A stretch of 64,000 bases of DNA from Marinobacterium sp. xm-d-530 (GCA_949499045.1 CATEEE010000039.1:1-64000), one strand, 5' to 3'. Shown: positions 8,675 through 17,975, numbered from the stretch's first letter. Made by a program: numbers and translations. The notes: generated by a model from the letters alone, not told the origin.

Positions 8675-10945
8675 ATGCAAGAGCGTTATACGCCCAGACA
8701 GTTCTTCCCGTTTCGTCCCGAAGTGATTCTGGGTGTGCTTACGCTGTTTGTGGTCTCTTTGATCTATCTAACACTGTTTACTCGTCAGCAAGCACTTGAA
8801 GAGCTGCACCAACAAGCCTCCAGTGAATTAGAGCGTTATCGAGTATCGGTAGAGCAGAGGTTGGATCGCTTTCGTAGCTTGCCTGAGCTGCTTGCCGATC
8901 ATGAACTACTAACAGATGCGGTTACCGGTGCTGAAGAGGAGCGGGTTGGGCAAGCCAACCTCTACCTGCAACGAGCGGTCGATCTGGTCAATGCGTTGGA
9001 CATCTATGTGATGGACAGTGCTGGCTACACCCGGGCATCCAGTAACTGGTTTAAAGAGACCAGTTTTATTGGCCGAAACTTCTCATTTAGACCTTACTTT
9101 ACCGATGCCATGAAAGGGCAGTCAGGACGCTACTTCGCCCTAGGAAGTACTACCAATAAACGTGGTTACTACTTCAGTCACCCGATGCATCGTAACGGTG
9201 AAATCATCGGGGTAGTGGTCGTCAAAATCGACTTGGATCAGATTGAAGAGCGCTGGAATAATCCTGCCACCGAAGTGATGGTGTCGGATGAAGATGGCGT
9301 TATCGTCATCAGTACCGAGCCAGACTGGATGTTTAAAACACTCAGCCCGTTATCAGATGAGCAGATGAAGCGTATCGCCGAGAGTCTTCGATACGGTGAT
9401 CAGCCACTTAACTCACTGAATGTTGCCAAACGCAGCGTGGAGGATGAGCAGTTTGAGATCATTACTGTGCTGCAGAACGAGAGTGAGAACAGTTCTGCGC
9501 CGGCTGAGCTAGAAACGCGGCAGTATCTTCTGTTAGCGGATCAGATCTCCAATACTGGGCTGACCGTCCGTTATCTTGCCAACCTGCAAACGGTTGAAGA
9601 TCGGGTGTTGGTTGTGCAGTTGATCACCACCATACTGGGTGTATTGATTGTTCTTGCTAGCCTAGTTGCCTTTCAGCGACGCCGTATTCGCATTGAACGC
9701 GAACGTTATGTTGAGCGTGAAAGTCGTGTTCGAAAAGAGCAGGAAGCGCGTATTGAGGGTGTTATCAACAATACCCAGGTTGGCCTCTCTTTGATCGATA
9801 CGGCGGGTAAGATTGAGTACTTCAACCCGGTACTGGAACGGTTGCTCGGTTACCGATTGGATCAGATCATCGGCAAGCCGTTTCATGAACTTCTGTCTCA
9901 GCAAGATCAGTTACTTCTTAAGCGCTACATTGAGCTAGAGGTAGCAACCCGCGAGCAGCATCTCAAGCTTGAAGTGGACTGCCTAAACGCTAATGGACGC
10001 ATTATTCCGGTTGAGCTGACCCTAAGTAACATGGAACAGAGCGGTCGTTATCACCTTATTGTTACCTTGGTTGATATCACTGAACGCCGCGAGCATTTAC
10101 AGGCCTTGCAGCGTGCACAAAATGATCTTGAACGTCGTGTTGCAGAACGTACAGAGGATCTTCAGGCTGCCAATAAAAAGCTACTGTCTGAGATCGAGAA
10201 TCACCAACTGACTCAGAACGAGTTGGTGCAAGCAGCTAAGTTGGCGACCATTGGTCAGATGTCAGCTGGGATTAACCATGAGTTGAATCAGCCACTGACA
10301 GCGATTCGGAATTATGCCGATAACGCTTTGAAGTTTCAGGCCTTGAATAACGCTGAGAGAGTTACCAGTAATCTTCAGCAGATTGCCAGTTTGACACAAC
10401 GCATGGCCAATATTCTGCACCCTCTTAAAGAGTTCTCACGCAAACAGGATCCTCAGCAAAGCAGTGTGTCGCTGCGTGATCTGCGTGATGGAGCTATGTC
10501 TATTCTATACGGTCAGTTAGAGCGGCAAAATGTTGTGATCACTTGGCCAGAAGAGGCCGATCGTATCTGGCTGAAAGCCGATCTTATGCGCATGGAACAG
10601 GTAATGGTCAACCTAATTAACAACGCTGCACAAGCGATGGAGCAGAGCTCGATTAAACAAATTCAGATTCGTGCAGAGTCTTGCGGGGAACAGATCGCTA
10701 TCTCTGTATGTGATTCGGGGCCCGGTTTAAGTCATGAGGCGCTAGAGCAGATCTTCACGCCATTTTTTACCACTAAAGAGCAAGGGCTGGGACTCGGGCT
10801 GGGTCTCTCAATATCACAGCGGATTGTCGAGTCGCTTGGTGGTATGCTTAGCGCCCATAACTCACCCGAGGGTGGCGCTGAGTTTCGTATTCTTCTTAAT
10901 AAAGCCCAACCACCCAGTGCACAGGCAACTAAGGATTCCAAGTGA
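8675..10945 (+). CDS. dctB: Sensor histidine kinase, DctB type with an extra PAS domain
   Basis: Membrane sensor that probably phosphorylates the next gene product in response to C4-dicarboxylates or related acids. The 756 residues contain TM1 (about 16-36), a periplasmic double-Cache-like sensor (about 40-300; NFSFRPYFTDAMKGQSGRYF is a typical DctB segment), TM2 (about 311-331), a PAS domain (about 350-465), a coiled coil, a HisKA domain with His535 in NHELNQPLTAIRNYADNA, and a HATPase domain (N-box at about 642-655, LGLGLGLSIS near the end). AGGA at 8665-8668 supports the ATG at 8675. It overlaps dctD by four bases. The ligand is inferred from the family only. Confidence 0.9.
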   Translation: MQERYTPRQFFPFRPEVILGVLTLFVVSLIYLTLFTRQQALEELHQQASSELERYRVSVEQRLDRFRSLPELLADHELLTDAVTGAEEERVGQANLYLQRAVDLVNALDIYVMDSAGYTRASSNWFKETSFIGRNFSFRPYFTDAMKGQSGRYFALGSTTNKRGYYFSHPMHRNGEIIGVVVVKIDLDQIEERWNNPATEVMVSDEDGVIVISTEPDWMFKTLSPLSDEQMKRIAESLRYGDQPLNSLNVAKRSVEDEQFEIITVLQNESENSSAPAELETRQYLLLADQISNTGLTVRYLANLQTVEDRVLVVQLITTILGVLIVLASLVAFQRRRIRIERERYVERESRVRKEQEARIEGVINNTQVGLSLIDTAGKIEYFNPVLERLLGYRLDQIIGKPFHELLSQQDQLLLKRYIELEVATREQHLKLEVDCLNANGRIIPVELTLSNMEQSGRYHLIVTLVDITERREHLQALQRAQNDLERRVAERTEDLQAANKKLLSEIENHQLTQNELVQAAKLATIGQMSAGINHELNQPLTAIRNYADNALKFQALNNAERVTSNLQQIASLTQRMANILHPLKEFSRKQDPQQSSVSLRDLRDGAMSILYGQLERQNVVITWPEEADRIWLKADLMRMEQVMVNLINNAAQAMEQSSIKQIQIRAESCGEQIAISVCDSGPGLSHEALEQIFTPFFTTKEQGLGLGLGLSISQRIVESLGGMLSAHNSPEGGAEFRILLNKAQPPSAQATKDSK

Positions 10946-12303
10946 CAGAGTCTAGAGCTAACGAGATTCAAGTATTACTGGTCGATGATGATGGCTACAT
11001 CTTGGATTCTGCCGGGCAAACACTGGAGCTTGAAGGCTATTCTGTGGTGACGTGTGATCGCGCCGAAAAAGCTTTGGGTATCATCAGTTCTGGTTGGTCG
11101 GGCATAGTTGTCACCGATATCAATATGCCCTGTATGACAGGTCTAGAGCTACAGGCTAAGGTTAAAGCCATCGACTCCGATATTCCGGTCATCATTATCA
11201 CCGGTCATGGTGATATCTCTATTGCGGTGACTGCTATACGAGACGGCGCCTACGATTTCATTGAAAAACCCTTTGCTTCTGAGCTGCTGATTGATGTCGT
11301 GCGTCGTGCGATTGAGAAGCGCTCGTTAACCCTAGAAAACCGCGCGCTTAAAGAGGAGTTAGCCACGCATAATGCGGCTGGACCTCGTCTTATTGGAGCC
11401 AGTCCACGCATTCAGCAGCTACGCAATATTGTTCGAGCGGTAGCCGATACCCCGGCTGATATTTTGATCCATGGTGAAACCGGCGCAGGGAAAGATCTCC
11501 TAGCTCGTTATCTTCATGAAAACAGCAACCGTCGCGGCGCCAATTTTGTTGCCATTAACTGTGGTGCGGTTCCTGAAAACCTGATTGAGAGTGAGCTGTT
11601 TGGGCACGAGGCCGGCGCTTTTACCGATGCCAAAAGTCGTCGAATTGGTAAGCTAGAGCATGCGCAAGGTGGAACCCTTTTCCTAGACGAGATCGAGAGT
11701 ATGTCGATCTCCTTGCAGGTTAAACTGCTGCGTGTATTGGAAGAGCGAGTCATTGAACGTTTGGGCTCAAATGACCCTATATCACTGGATTTAAGAGTCA
11801 TCGCAGCCTCTAAAGTAGATCTGCGCGAAGCGGCCGATCAAGGCGATTTTCGTGAGGATCTCTACTATCGACTTAACGTTGTGCGTGTCGATCTCCCTGC
11901 GCTAAGGGAACGACGCGAAGATATTCCATTGCTGTTTAAACACTTTGCCCTGGTCGCCTCAGGTCAGTTCGGGCGCGAAGTAGAGCCGTTAACGCCTGAA
12001 CAGATCCAGCAGCTCGTGGCCTATGATTGGCCCGGTAACGTGCGAGAACTGCGCAATGTGGCGGAACGCTTTGTTCTACTCGGTGAACTCAATTGCGGGG
12101 AGGTGGGAGAACTGGAGAGTAATCAGAACACCGCAATGAGTCTACCTGATCGCGTTGAGTATTTTGAAAAAACGCTGATTCAAACCGAATTGGCTCGTCA
12201 TGCTGGTTCCATTAAAGAGACTCTGGCGGCATTGGGTCTTCCCAGAAAAACTCTCTCTGACAAAATGCGGAAGTACGGTCTCGATAAAGCGGATTACAAA
12301 TAA
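10942..12303 (+). CDS. dctD: Sigma-54-dependent response regulator, DctD type
   Basis: Partner of the upstream kinase; activates sigma-54 promoters when phosphorylated. The 453 residues comprise a receiver domain (Asp59 in VVTDINMP), an AAA+ domain with Walker A GETGAGKD (178-185) and Walker B GGTLFLDEIE, and a C-terminal Fis-type helix-turn-helix (about 405-450). The sigma-54 contact loop reads GAFTDA (225-230) where the textbook motif is GAFTGA. The start is a GTG inside the GTGA overlap with dctB. Target genes are not visible here; the TRAP operon at 30-34 kb has its own LysR gene. Confidence 0.92.
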   Translation: MTESRANEIQVLLVDDDGYILDSAGQTLELEGYSVVTCDRAEKALGIISSGWSGIVVTDINMPCMTGLELQAKVKAIDSDIPVIIITGHGDISIAVTAIRDGAYDFIEKPFASELLIDVVRRAIEKRSLTLENRALKEELATHNAAGPRLIGASPRIQQLRNIVRAVADTPADILIHGETGAGKDLLARYLHENSNRRGANFVAINCGAVPENLIESELFGHEAGAFTDAKSRRIGKLEHAQGGTLFLDEIESMSISLQVKLLRVLEERVIERLGSNDPISLDLRVIAASKVDLREAADQGDFREDLYYRLNVVRVDLPALRERREDIPLLFKHFALVASGQFGREVEPLTPEQIQQLVAYDWPGNVRELRNVAERFVLLGELNCGEVGELESNQNTAMSLPDRVEYFEKTLIQTELARHAGSIKETLAALGLPRKTLSDKMRKYGLDKADYK

Positions 12304-12372
12304 TTCACCCGGTTGTCAGCGCCGCTCTATTCGTTATACTTGCCCGCCTGTTTAATGATAAGGCGACTCTCT

Positions 12373-12882
12373 ATGTTGGGTTCTATTGCAGCTGTTTGGG
12401 GTATTGTTGGTGTTGTTGCTCTGTTGAGCAGTGCAATCTATCGTCTAGCCCCCATGGCCTTAGAGCTTGCCTTTGCTGAGTTAAGTTTTGGTCACTGGGT
12501 GGCGTTGGCTTTCTCGTTGATTTTTATGGGTTTTGCCGAAGGGTATCGAGGTTTTCAGCAGAACTTTTCACCTCGTGCGGCAGCGCGAGCCCGCTATTTG
12601 CGTCACCATGTGACACCTGCTCGTTTACTATTGGCACCGCTCTTCTGCATGGGTTTTTTTCACACCACAAAAAAACGCAAAATCATCAGCTATTCACTGA
12701 CCAGTTTTATCATTGTGTTGATCATTGTGGTGCACGCTATTCCGCAACCTTGGCGCGGTATTGTCGATGCAGGCGTTGTATTGGGTCTGTCTTGGGGAAC
12801 AGTATCGTTGCTGGTCTATGGTGTTAAAGCGCTGACGAAAGAGGTGTTCGACGTCTCACCCGAGACACCGGAACACCGTTAA
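12373..12882 (+). CDS. Conserved membrane protein of unknown function
   Basis: About 169 residues with four or five hydrophobic segments: about 3-24, 33-53, 85-98, 108-127 and 135-155. A charged cytoplasmic-looking stretch (FSPRAAARARYLRHH) sits after the second. I recognise no named family. The ATG at 12373 has AAGG at 12360-12363, nine bases upstream; an in-frame ATG at 12355 is the alternative. It starts 70 bases after dctD and ends 12 bases before the convergent ilvA stop, so it may be read through from dctBD. Confidence 0.8.
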   Translation: MLGSIAAVWGIVGVVALLSSAIYRLAPMALELAFAELSFGHWVALAFSLIFMGFAEGYRGFQQNFSPRAAARARYLRHHVTPARLLLAPLFCMGFFHTTKKRKIISYSLTSFIIVLIIVVHAIPQPWRGIVDAGVVLGLSWGTVSLLVYGVKALTKEVFDVSPETPEHR

Positions 12883-12894
12883 TTTTATTTTCGG

Positions 12895-14409
12895 CTAACC
12901 CAAGAATAGCTGGTAGGCTGGATTGTTGGTCTCTTCAAACCAGGCGTAGCCCAATTCGTCTAAATATTTACGTACTTCCGCACGCTCTTTTTTAGGCACT
13001 TCCATGCCGACTAAAACCCGCCCATAGGCTGCACCGTGGTTGCGGTAGTGGAACATCGAGATGTTCCAGCGCCCACCCAGTGTATTTAGGAATTTCATCA
13101 ATGCGCCTGGGCGCTCTGGAAATTCAAATCTGAAGATCGCTTCTTCACTACAAACGTCAGGCTTGTGACCGCCAACCATATAGCGAATATGGCTTTTAGC
13201 CACCTCGTTATCGGTTAGGTCTGTCACTTCATCGAGTGCCTCGTTAAGTTCGGCCAGTAACTCTGAACGCCCATCATTGTTTTTACGGATTTGAACACCG
13301 GCAAAAACCACCGCCGCATCGCTGTCACTGTAGCGGTAGTTGAATTCTGTAATGTTGCGATTACCCAGTGTTTTACAGAATTGCTTAAAAGCACCTGGTC
13401 GCTCTGGAATTTTAGCTGCAATGAGTAACTCGCGTTTTTCACCGATCTCTGAGCGTTCTGCAACGTGGCGGAGACGATCAAAGTTTACGTTGGCGCCTGA
13501 GTTAATGGCGATGAGTGTTTTGCCAGTGCACTGTTCACGTTCGACATAGCGCTTAAGGCCGGCAACCGCCAAAGCGCCTGCAGGTTCAGAGACTGCGCGG
13601 GTATCGTCAAAGATATCTTTAATCGCCGCACAGATTTCATCGACGCTGACGGTGATCACTTCATCGACATGATCTTTACAGATTTCCCAGGTGTGTTTGC
13701 CGATCTGAGCAACAGCGACACCGTCCGCAAAGATGCCAACTTGTGACAAGGTCGCACGACGCCCCTTCTCCATAGCCAGCGCAAGACAAGCAGACTCATC
13801 CGATTCGACACCAATAATCTTCGTGTCAGGGCGTAGATATTTAACGTAAGCAGCAACACCTGCAATCAAGCCGCCACCGCCAACCGGTACAAAGATCGCG
13901 TCGATTGGATCTGTGTGCTGGCGCAACATCTCCATTGCAACGGTACCTTGTCCCGCAATGACATCAGGATCATCGTAGGGTGGGATGTAGGTTAAGCCTT
14001 TCTCTTGCTCCAGTTTGGCAGCGTGTTTGCGCGCGTCATCAAAAGCATCGCCGTGCAGAACAGCTTTACCACCAAGACGGCGTACGTTGGTGACCTTAAC
14101 GTCAGGCGTGGTTTTAGGCATGACAATGGTGGCTTTTACACCGAGGTACTTGGCTGCATTGGCAACGCCTTGAGCGTGGTTCCCAGCTGATGCGGTAATC
14201 ACTCCTCGTGCCTTCTCTTCATCAGTAAGCTGAGCCATACGGTTGTAGGCGCCACGAATTTTGAACGAGTAGACAGGCTGTTCATCCTCACGTTTTAGGA
14301 GGACTTTGTTACCTGTGCGCTCGGACAAACCGGGTGCATCATCCAGTGCGGTTTCGACGGCGACATCATAAACGCGCGCTTCAAGAATTTTTCGTATGTA
14401 TCGCTGCAT
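12895..14409 (-). CDS. ilvA: Threonine ammonia-lyase, biosynthetic
   Basis: PLP enzyme that converts L-threonine to 2-oxobutanoate, the committed step of isoleucine synthesis. At 504 residues it is the long, allosteric form. The PLP lysine lies in SFKIRGAYN and the phosphate-binding loop is GGGGLIAG. Two C-terminal ACT-like repeats are visible, each with an ERPGA start (ERPGAFKQF and ERPGALMKF), which carry isoleucine feedback. A TTG nine bases upstream is in frame, but the ATG at 14409 (MQRYIRKILEARVYDVA) fits the family. It is divergent from rpiA, as in other gammaproteobacteria. Confidence 0.96.
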   Translation of the reverse strand: MQRYIRKILEARVYDVAVETALDDAPGLSERTGNKVLLKREDEQPVYSFKIRGAYNRMAQLTDEEKARGVITASAGNHAQGVANAAKYLGVKATIVMPKTTPDVKVTNVRRLGGKAVLHGDAFDDARKHAAKLEQEKGLTYIPPYDDPDVIAGQGTVAMEMLRQHTDPIDAIFVPVGGGGLIAGVAAYVKYLRPDTKIIGVESDESACLALAMEKGRRATLSQVGIFADGVAVAQIGKHTWEICKDHVDEVITVSVDEICAAIKDIFDDTRAVSEPAGALAVAGLKRYVEREQCTGKTLIAINSGANVNFDRLRHVAERSEIGEKRELLIAAKIPERPGAFKQFCKTLGNRNITEFNYRYSDSDAAVVFAGVQIRKNNDGRSELLAELNEALDEVTDLTDNEVAKSHIRYMVGGHKPDVCSEEAIFRFEFPERPGALMKFLNTLGGRWNISMFHYRNHGAAYGRVLVGMEVPKKERAEVRKYLDELGYAWFEETNNPAYQLFLG

Positions 14410-14536
14410 AGTGATCAAGAGCTGTTTTGCTTAAGAAATATGGATGCAAATGGTATAGACTCACTGCTATTGCGTCTAGATAGCCAGGCAAATGGCTGCT
14501 AAAACACCCCAAAAATGACTGTTTAGAGATGGATTG

Positions 14537-15208
14537 ATGACTCAAGACGAAATGAAACAGGCGGTCGCACAAGCGGCTCTGGATTATGTACTGCCAAAAT
14601 TGAAAGCGGATTCAGTGATTGGAATCGGCACCGGTTCTACGGCTAACTGCTTTATTGATGCATTGGCAGCACACAAAGGGGTGTTCGAATCGGCTGTGGC
14701 TAGCTCAGAAGCGTCAGCTGAACGTCTTCGCTCTCATGGTATTGAAGTGGTTGATTTGAACTCTGTCTCAGGTATTGAGGTCTACGTCGATGGGGCCGAT
14801 GAGTTCGATCCGCACTTAAACCTTGTTAAAGGCGGTGGCGGTGCACTGACTCGCGAGAAGATTGTTGCGGCAGCCTCTAAAGAGTTCGTCTGTATTGTTG
14901 ATCAGACTAAACAGGTTGATGTGTTGGGTGCATTCCCACTTCCGGTAGAGGTGATTCCAATGGCGCGTTCTTACGTGGCTCGTGAGTTGGCTAAGCTGGG
15001 TGTTCAGCCTGAATACCGCCAAGGCTTCGTTACGGATAATGGCAACATTATTTTGGATGTTCACGATATGGAGATCCTAAACCCTAAAGGTCTAGAGCGT
15101 GAGTTGAATGATTTGGTAGGCGTTGTTACTAATGGCCTGTTTGCGCTACGTCCTGCTGATATTGTTCTGATGGCAACACCAGAAGGTGTCGAGACGCTGA
15201 CAGTCTAA
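14537..15208 (+). CDS. rpiA: Ribose-5-phosphate isomerase A
   Basis: Interconverts ribose 5-phosphate and ribulose 5-phosphate in the pentose phosphate pathway. The 223-residue length matches the family (E. coli 219). Visible motifs are VIGIGTGSTANCFID, VDGADEFDPHLNLVKGGGGALTREK (catalytic Asp/Glu/Lys region) and EVIPMARSYV. The ATG at 14537 is preferred over the TTG three bases upstream. A strong terminator follows. Confidence 0.97.
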   Translation: MTQDEMKQAVAQAALDYVLPKLKADSVIGIGTGSTANCFIDALAAHKGVFESAVASSEASAERLRSHGIEVVDLNSVSGIEVYVDGADEFDPHLNLVKGGGGALTREKIVAAASKEFVCIVDQTKQVDVLGAFPLPVEVIPMARSYVARELAKLGVQPEYRQGFVTDNGNIILDVHDMEILNPKGLERELNDLVGVVTNGLFALRPADIVLMATPEGVETLTV

Positions 15209-15227
15209 ATCGGAAAATTACAGTGAC

Positions 15228-15256
15228 AAAAAAGGAGCCGTTAGGCTCCTTTTTTA
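15228..15256. terminator. Terminator between rpiA and the 40-residue gene
   Basis: GGAGCC and GGCTCC pair around a four-base loop, with A-run before and T-run after. It can stop rpiA on the plus strand and the small gene on the minus strand. Confidence 0.9.
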
Positions 15257-15269
15257 TTGGTTGAGTGGC

Positions 15270-15392
15270 TTACCACTGAACAACCTGAGTTAGCGCGATG
15301 CTGACTGGCATAGTGATCCAAGCAAGAGCAACTAGGTTGATTGCGATCCAGCCCCAGCCAGATTTGTCACGGAAGTTTTCGTCGTGTGCCAT
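15270..15392 (-). CDS. 40-residue single-pass membrane protein, unknown
   Basis: An ATG at 15392 opens a 40-codon frame ending at a TAA 14 bases before the shared terminator. The protein starts with a polar segment (MAHDENFRDKSGWGW), then one hydrophobic helix (IAINLVALAWITMPVSIALT, about 16-35), then VVQW. GAGGG lies about 10 bases upstream of the ATG. It is flanked by terminators on both sides (ybbP's at 15457-15481 and the rpiA one), so it looks like its own transcription unit. The layout resembles small subunits of membrane complexes, but I recognise no family. Confidence 0.75.
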   Translation of the reverse strand: MAHDENFRDKSGWGWIAINLVALAWITMPVSIALTQVVQW

Positions 15393-15413
15393 GGTTTTAA
15401 ACCCTCAAATTTG

Positions 15414-15427
15414 TTGATATAGATCAA
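15414..15427 (-). promoter_or_regulatory. FNR/Anr-type box
   Basis: TTGAT-ATAG-ATCAA is a perfect match to the FNR consensus TTGAT-N4-ATCAA. It lies 22 bases upstream of the start of the 40-residue membrane protein. No other gene reads away from it: ybbP ends in a terminator just upstream. The spacing to the ATG is short for class II activation, so repression or an additional promoter must be considered. Confidence 0.65.
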
Positions 15428-15456
15428 AATTTGAGCGAATTCTACACATCTTTAAT

Positions 15457-15481
15457 CAAAAAAAACACTACTCCAATAGTG
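15457..15481 (-). terminator. Terminator of ybbA-ybbP
   Basis: On the minus strand CACTA and TAGTG pair around six bases and are followed by a run of T, 17 bases after the ybbP stop codon. Confidence 0.8.
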
Positions 15482-15497
15482 GAATTAGACGTTGTTA

Positions 15498-17975
15498 TTA
15501 CCCGTTTGTTTTAAGGATGGCATAGCACTGCTCTATCTTAAGTGGAGCACGCAACAAGCTGGCTATCGCAATAAACGCGAAAGCGGCCAACAGTGGCAGT
15601 GTGAACCACAGCTCCCAGTGAACCGACAGCGGTATCTTCAGCAAAAACTGATTCATAGCCGCTAGGGTGATCTCTGCACTGAACACCGCTAAAGACCCAC
15701 ACACTAGACCTAGAAGACCAAACTCCAAGAGATCCAACTGTTTCGTCTCAGTCGCTCGTGCTCCCAAAGTTTGTAGCAGTGCCACCTCAGTTTTACGCTG
15801 TTCCAGAGCCTGTAATAGTGTAATCGTGACCAGAATAAGCCCCGTCGCCAGTGTCATGATCAACACAAATGCGGAGCTTTCAGCCAATCGTTCTAGCCAG
15901 CCAGCGAGTTGTTTCATCAGTTGATCGATATCGATCAGCGTTAATGAGGGGAATTCGCGCAGCAGTTCATTTGCCTGTGATTTGCGCTCCTCGGCCAGTT
16001 TAAAGCTTGTGATCCAGGTGCCCGGATAAGATTGCAATGCTGCTGGCGAGAAAATGACATAGAAGTTGGGTTGGAAAGACTCCCATTTCACTTCGCGCAC
16101 ACTGGTAATAACACCACTGACGGGTTGGCCGCCCACGTCAAAACCCAACGTGTCACCCAATTTAAGTCCCAGATCCTCAAGCATGTCCCGTTCGATAGAG
16201 ATTTGATGCTCGTTAGAGTCTGGATCCCACCATTCACCTTGGATGATCTGGTTATGCACCGGTGGTTGTTGGCGCCAAGTAAGGTTTAGCTCCCGACGCA
16301 GGGAGTTATCTTTTAACTGCTCTTCGTTGAGCTGAGGTCTAATCGGTGCATCGTTAAGATTCACTAATCGACCACGGATCATCGGGTAGAGTTCGGTATC
16401 AATGTCACGTTCCGCTAAAAACTGATCGACCCCTGGTTTTTGCCACTCCTGGATGTTGATCAGGAAGTAGTTTGGTACGTCCTCTGGAAATTGGGCCTGC
16501 CACTCTTTAACAAGATCCTGACGGGCTACCCAGATAACGCTTAACAGCATCAGCAATAAGACCATGACACCCGCTTGTAGTCGGTGCCATTTACGTTGCT
16601 GCCGTAAGCGCATGATTAGAAGGCGTCCAAGTGCAATTCGATTCGCTAAGAAACGCCCCAGACTGTGCAGAATTATTTGCGCTAACCACCCGAACAGTAA
16701 GCCGCTGATACCCAACATAGCGAGTAGCACCGCTGCTGCAGCAGGCGCCGCTAAAAATAGCAGTAATACAGCGCTTAGTAGTACCAAACTGATGAGGTAG
16801 AGTCCCCAGCTCGCCTTTTGGCTTGTGTTTGTCTGTTCGCTTCGTAGTAGTTGCGCAACGGGAACTTTGGCCTGTTCCAGTGCGGGTGGCATGCCGAGTA
16901 GAAGTAGCATTGCATAGCCTAAAGCAGGACCTATTAAGTAACTGCTCCACTGCGCATTAGGCAGTGCTTGAGGGAGCAGCCCAGATAACCAAATGTTGGC
17001 AAGGCTAGCCAGAATAGCACCGGCTGCACCGCCAATCACCGCGATTACCGTTGCTGCTATGCCGAGCTGCCAAAAATAGAGTTTAACTAAGGCACTTGGG
17101 GTTAGGCCCATGCTCAAGAAGAGTGCACTCCGACTCTGCTGGGCATGACCGAAACGTCTCAGCGCCAGCAGAATGGTCAGTGACGCGAGCAATAGGGTTG
17201 TCAGTGAGCTCAGGCGAACATAGGAGAGGCCGTTGGCGAGAGCGTTACCGGTGACCGGTTGATCATTAATCAGTGACAATATCCGCTCGTGGTTCTCTAA
17301 CGTCGGCTTTAAACGTGTTTCAAAGGTTTTGAGTGCAGCATTTTCACCACTGATCAGTAGACGGAACTCGGCTCTAGATCCCGGTCCAAGCACAGCGCTC
17401 TTCTCTAGGTCTTGCTGATTGACCAGAAAGTGAGGGTTGAGCGTGTTGAACCCGCTGCCTCGATCGGGAGACTGTTTTAAGGTGGCCGCTAGCACGAGAT
17501 CGGCATAACCAAACTGCAGAGTATCGCCAATATTGAGCCCTAACTGGTCAATAATGCGCGCTTCAGCCCATGCGGTTCCGGGTGCCGGCACGGCAGCTTG
17601 CATAGGCGGGTCGGTAATCACTTCGCCTCTGAGCGGGTAGGGATCTGAGATCACCTTTGCTGAACTGAGGATTAGGTTATCGCCAGCACCAACCATGGTC
17701 GGAAACTGAATAACCTGAGTGGTGGTTAGCCCCAACTCTTCGGCCATTTCTGTGCGTTGTTCGTCAATAGGACGACTGGATCGAACGACCAGATCAGCCC
17801 CTAGTACAGAGGCGCTCTCTCTCAGTAGACCACTCTCTAGACGATCACTGACTATCGATAGAAAGCTGGTCAGTGTGACGGCTAACAATGCAGCAAGAAT
17901 TAAGCCCCGCCACTCGATGGTGCGCAGTTGCACCCATAGCTGACGCCGTGCGATGCGGGGAATGGCAGAACTCAT
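15498..17975 (-). CDS. ybbP: ABC transporter permease, YbbP/FtsX type
   Basis: Large permease that works with the adjacent ATPase YbbA. The 825 residues (E. coli YbbP 804) show the duplicated FtsX layout: an N-terminal membrane segment, a periplasmic domain (about 45-245), a block of membrane helices (about 255-480), a second periplasmic domain (about 500-690), and three C-terminal helices. Members of this group are thought to move lipids or act mechanically on envelope proteins rather than import solutes. It overlaps ybbA by four bases (ATGA) and is the last gene before a terminator. Confidence 0.92.
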   Translation of the reverse strand: MSSAIPRIARRQLWVQLRTIEWRGLILAALLAVTLTSFLSIVSDRLESGLLRESASVLGADLVVRSSRPIDEQRTEMAEELGLTTTQVIQFPTMVGAGDNLILSSAKVISDPYPLRGEVITDPPMQAAVPAPGTAWAEARIIDQLGLNIGDTLQFGYADLVLAATLKQSPDRGSGFNTLNPHFLVNQQDLEKSAVLGPGSRAEFRLLISGENAALKTFETRLKPTLENHERILSLINDQPVTGNALANGLSYVRLSSLTTLLLASLTILLALRRFGHAQQSRSALFLSMGLTPSALVKLYFWQLGIAATVIAVIGGAAGAILASLANIWLSGLLPQALPNAQWSSYLIGPALGYAMLLLLGMPPALEQAKVPVAQLLRSEQTNTSQKASWGLYLISLVLLSAVLLLFLAAPAAAAVLLAMLGISGLLFGWLAQIILHSLGRFLANRIALGRLLIMRLRQQRKWHRLQAGVMVLLLMLLSVIWVARQDLVKEWQAQFPEDVPNYFLINIQEWQKPGVDQFLAERDIDTELYPMIRGRLVNLNDAPIRPQLNEEQLKDNSLRRELNLTWRQQPPVHNQIIQGEWWDPDSNEHQISIERDMLEDLGLKLGDTLGFDVGGQPVSGVITSVREVKWESFQPNFYVIFSPAALQSYPGTWITSFKLAEERKSQANELLREFPSLTLIDIDQLMKQLAGWLERLAESSAFVLIMTLATGLILVTITLLQALEQRKTEVALLQTLGARATETKQLDLLEFGLLGLVCGSLAVFSAEITLAAMNQFLLKIPLSVHWELWFTLPLLAAFAFIAIASLLRAPLKIEQCYAILKTNG

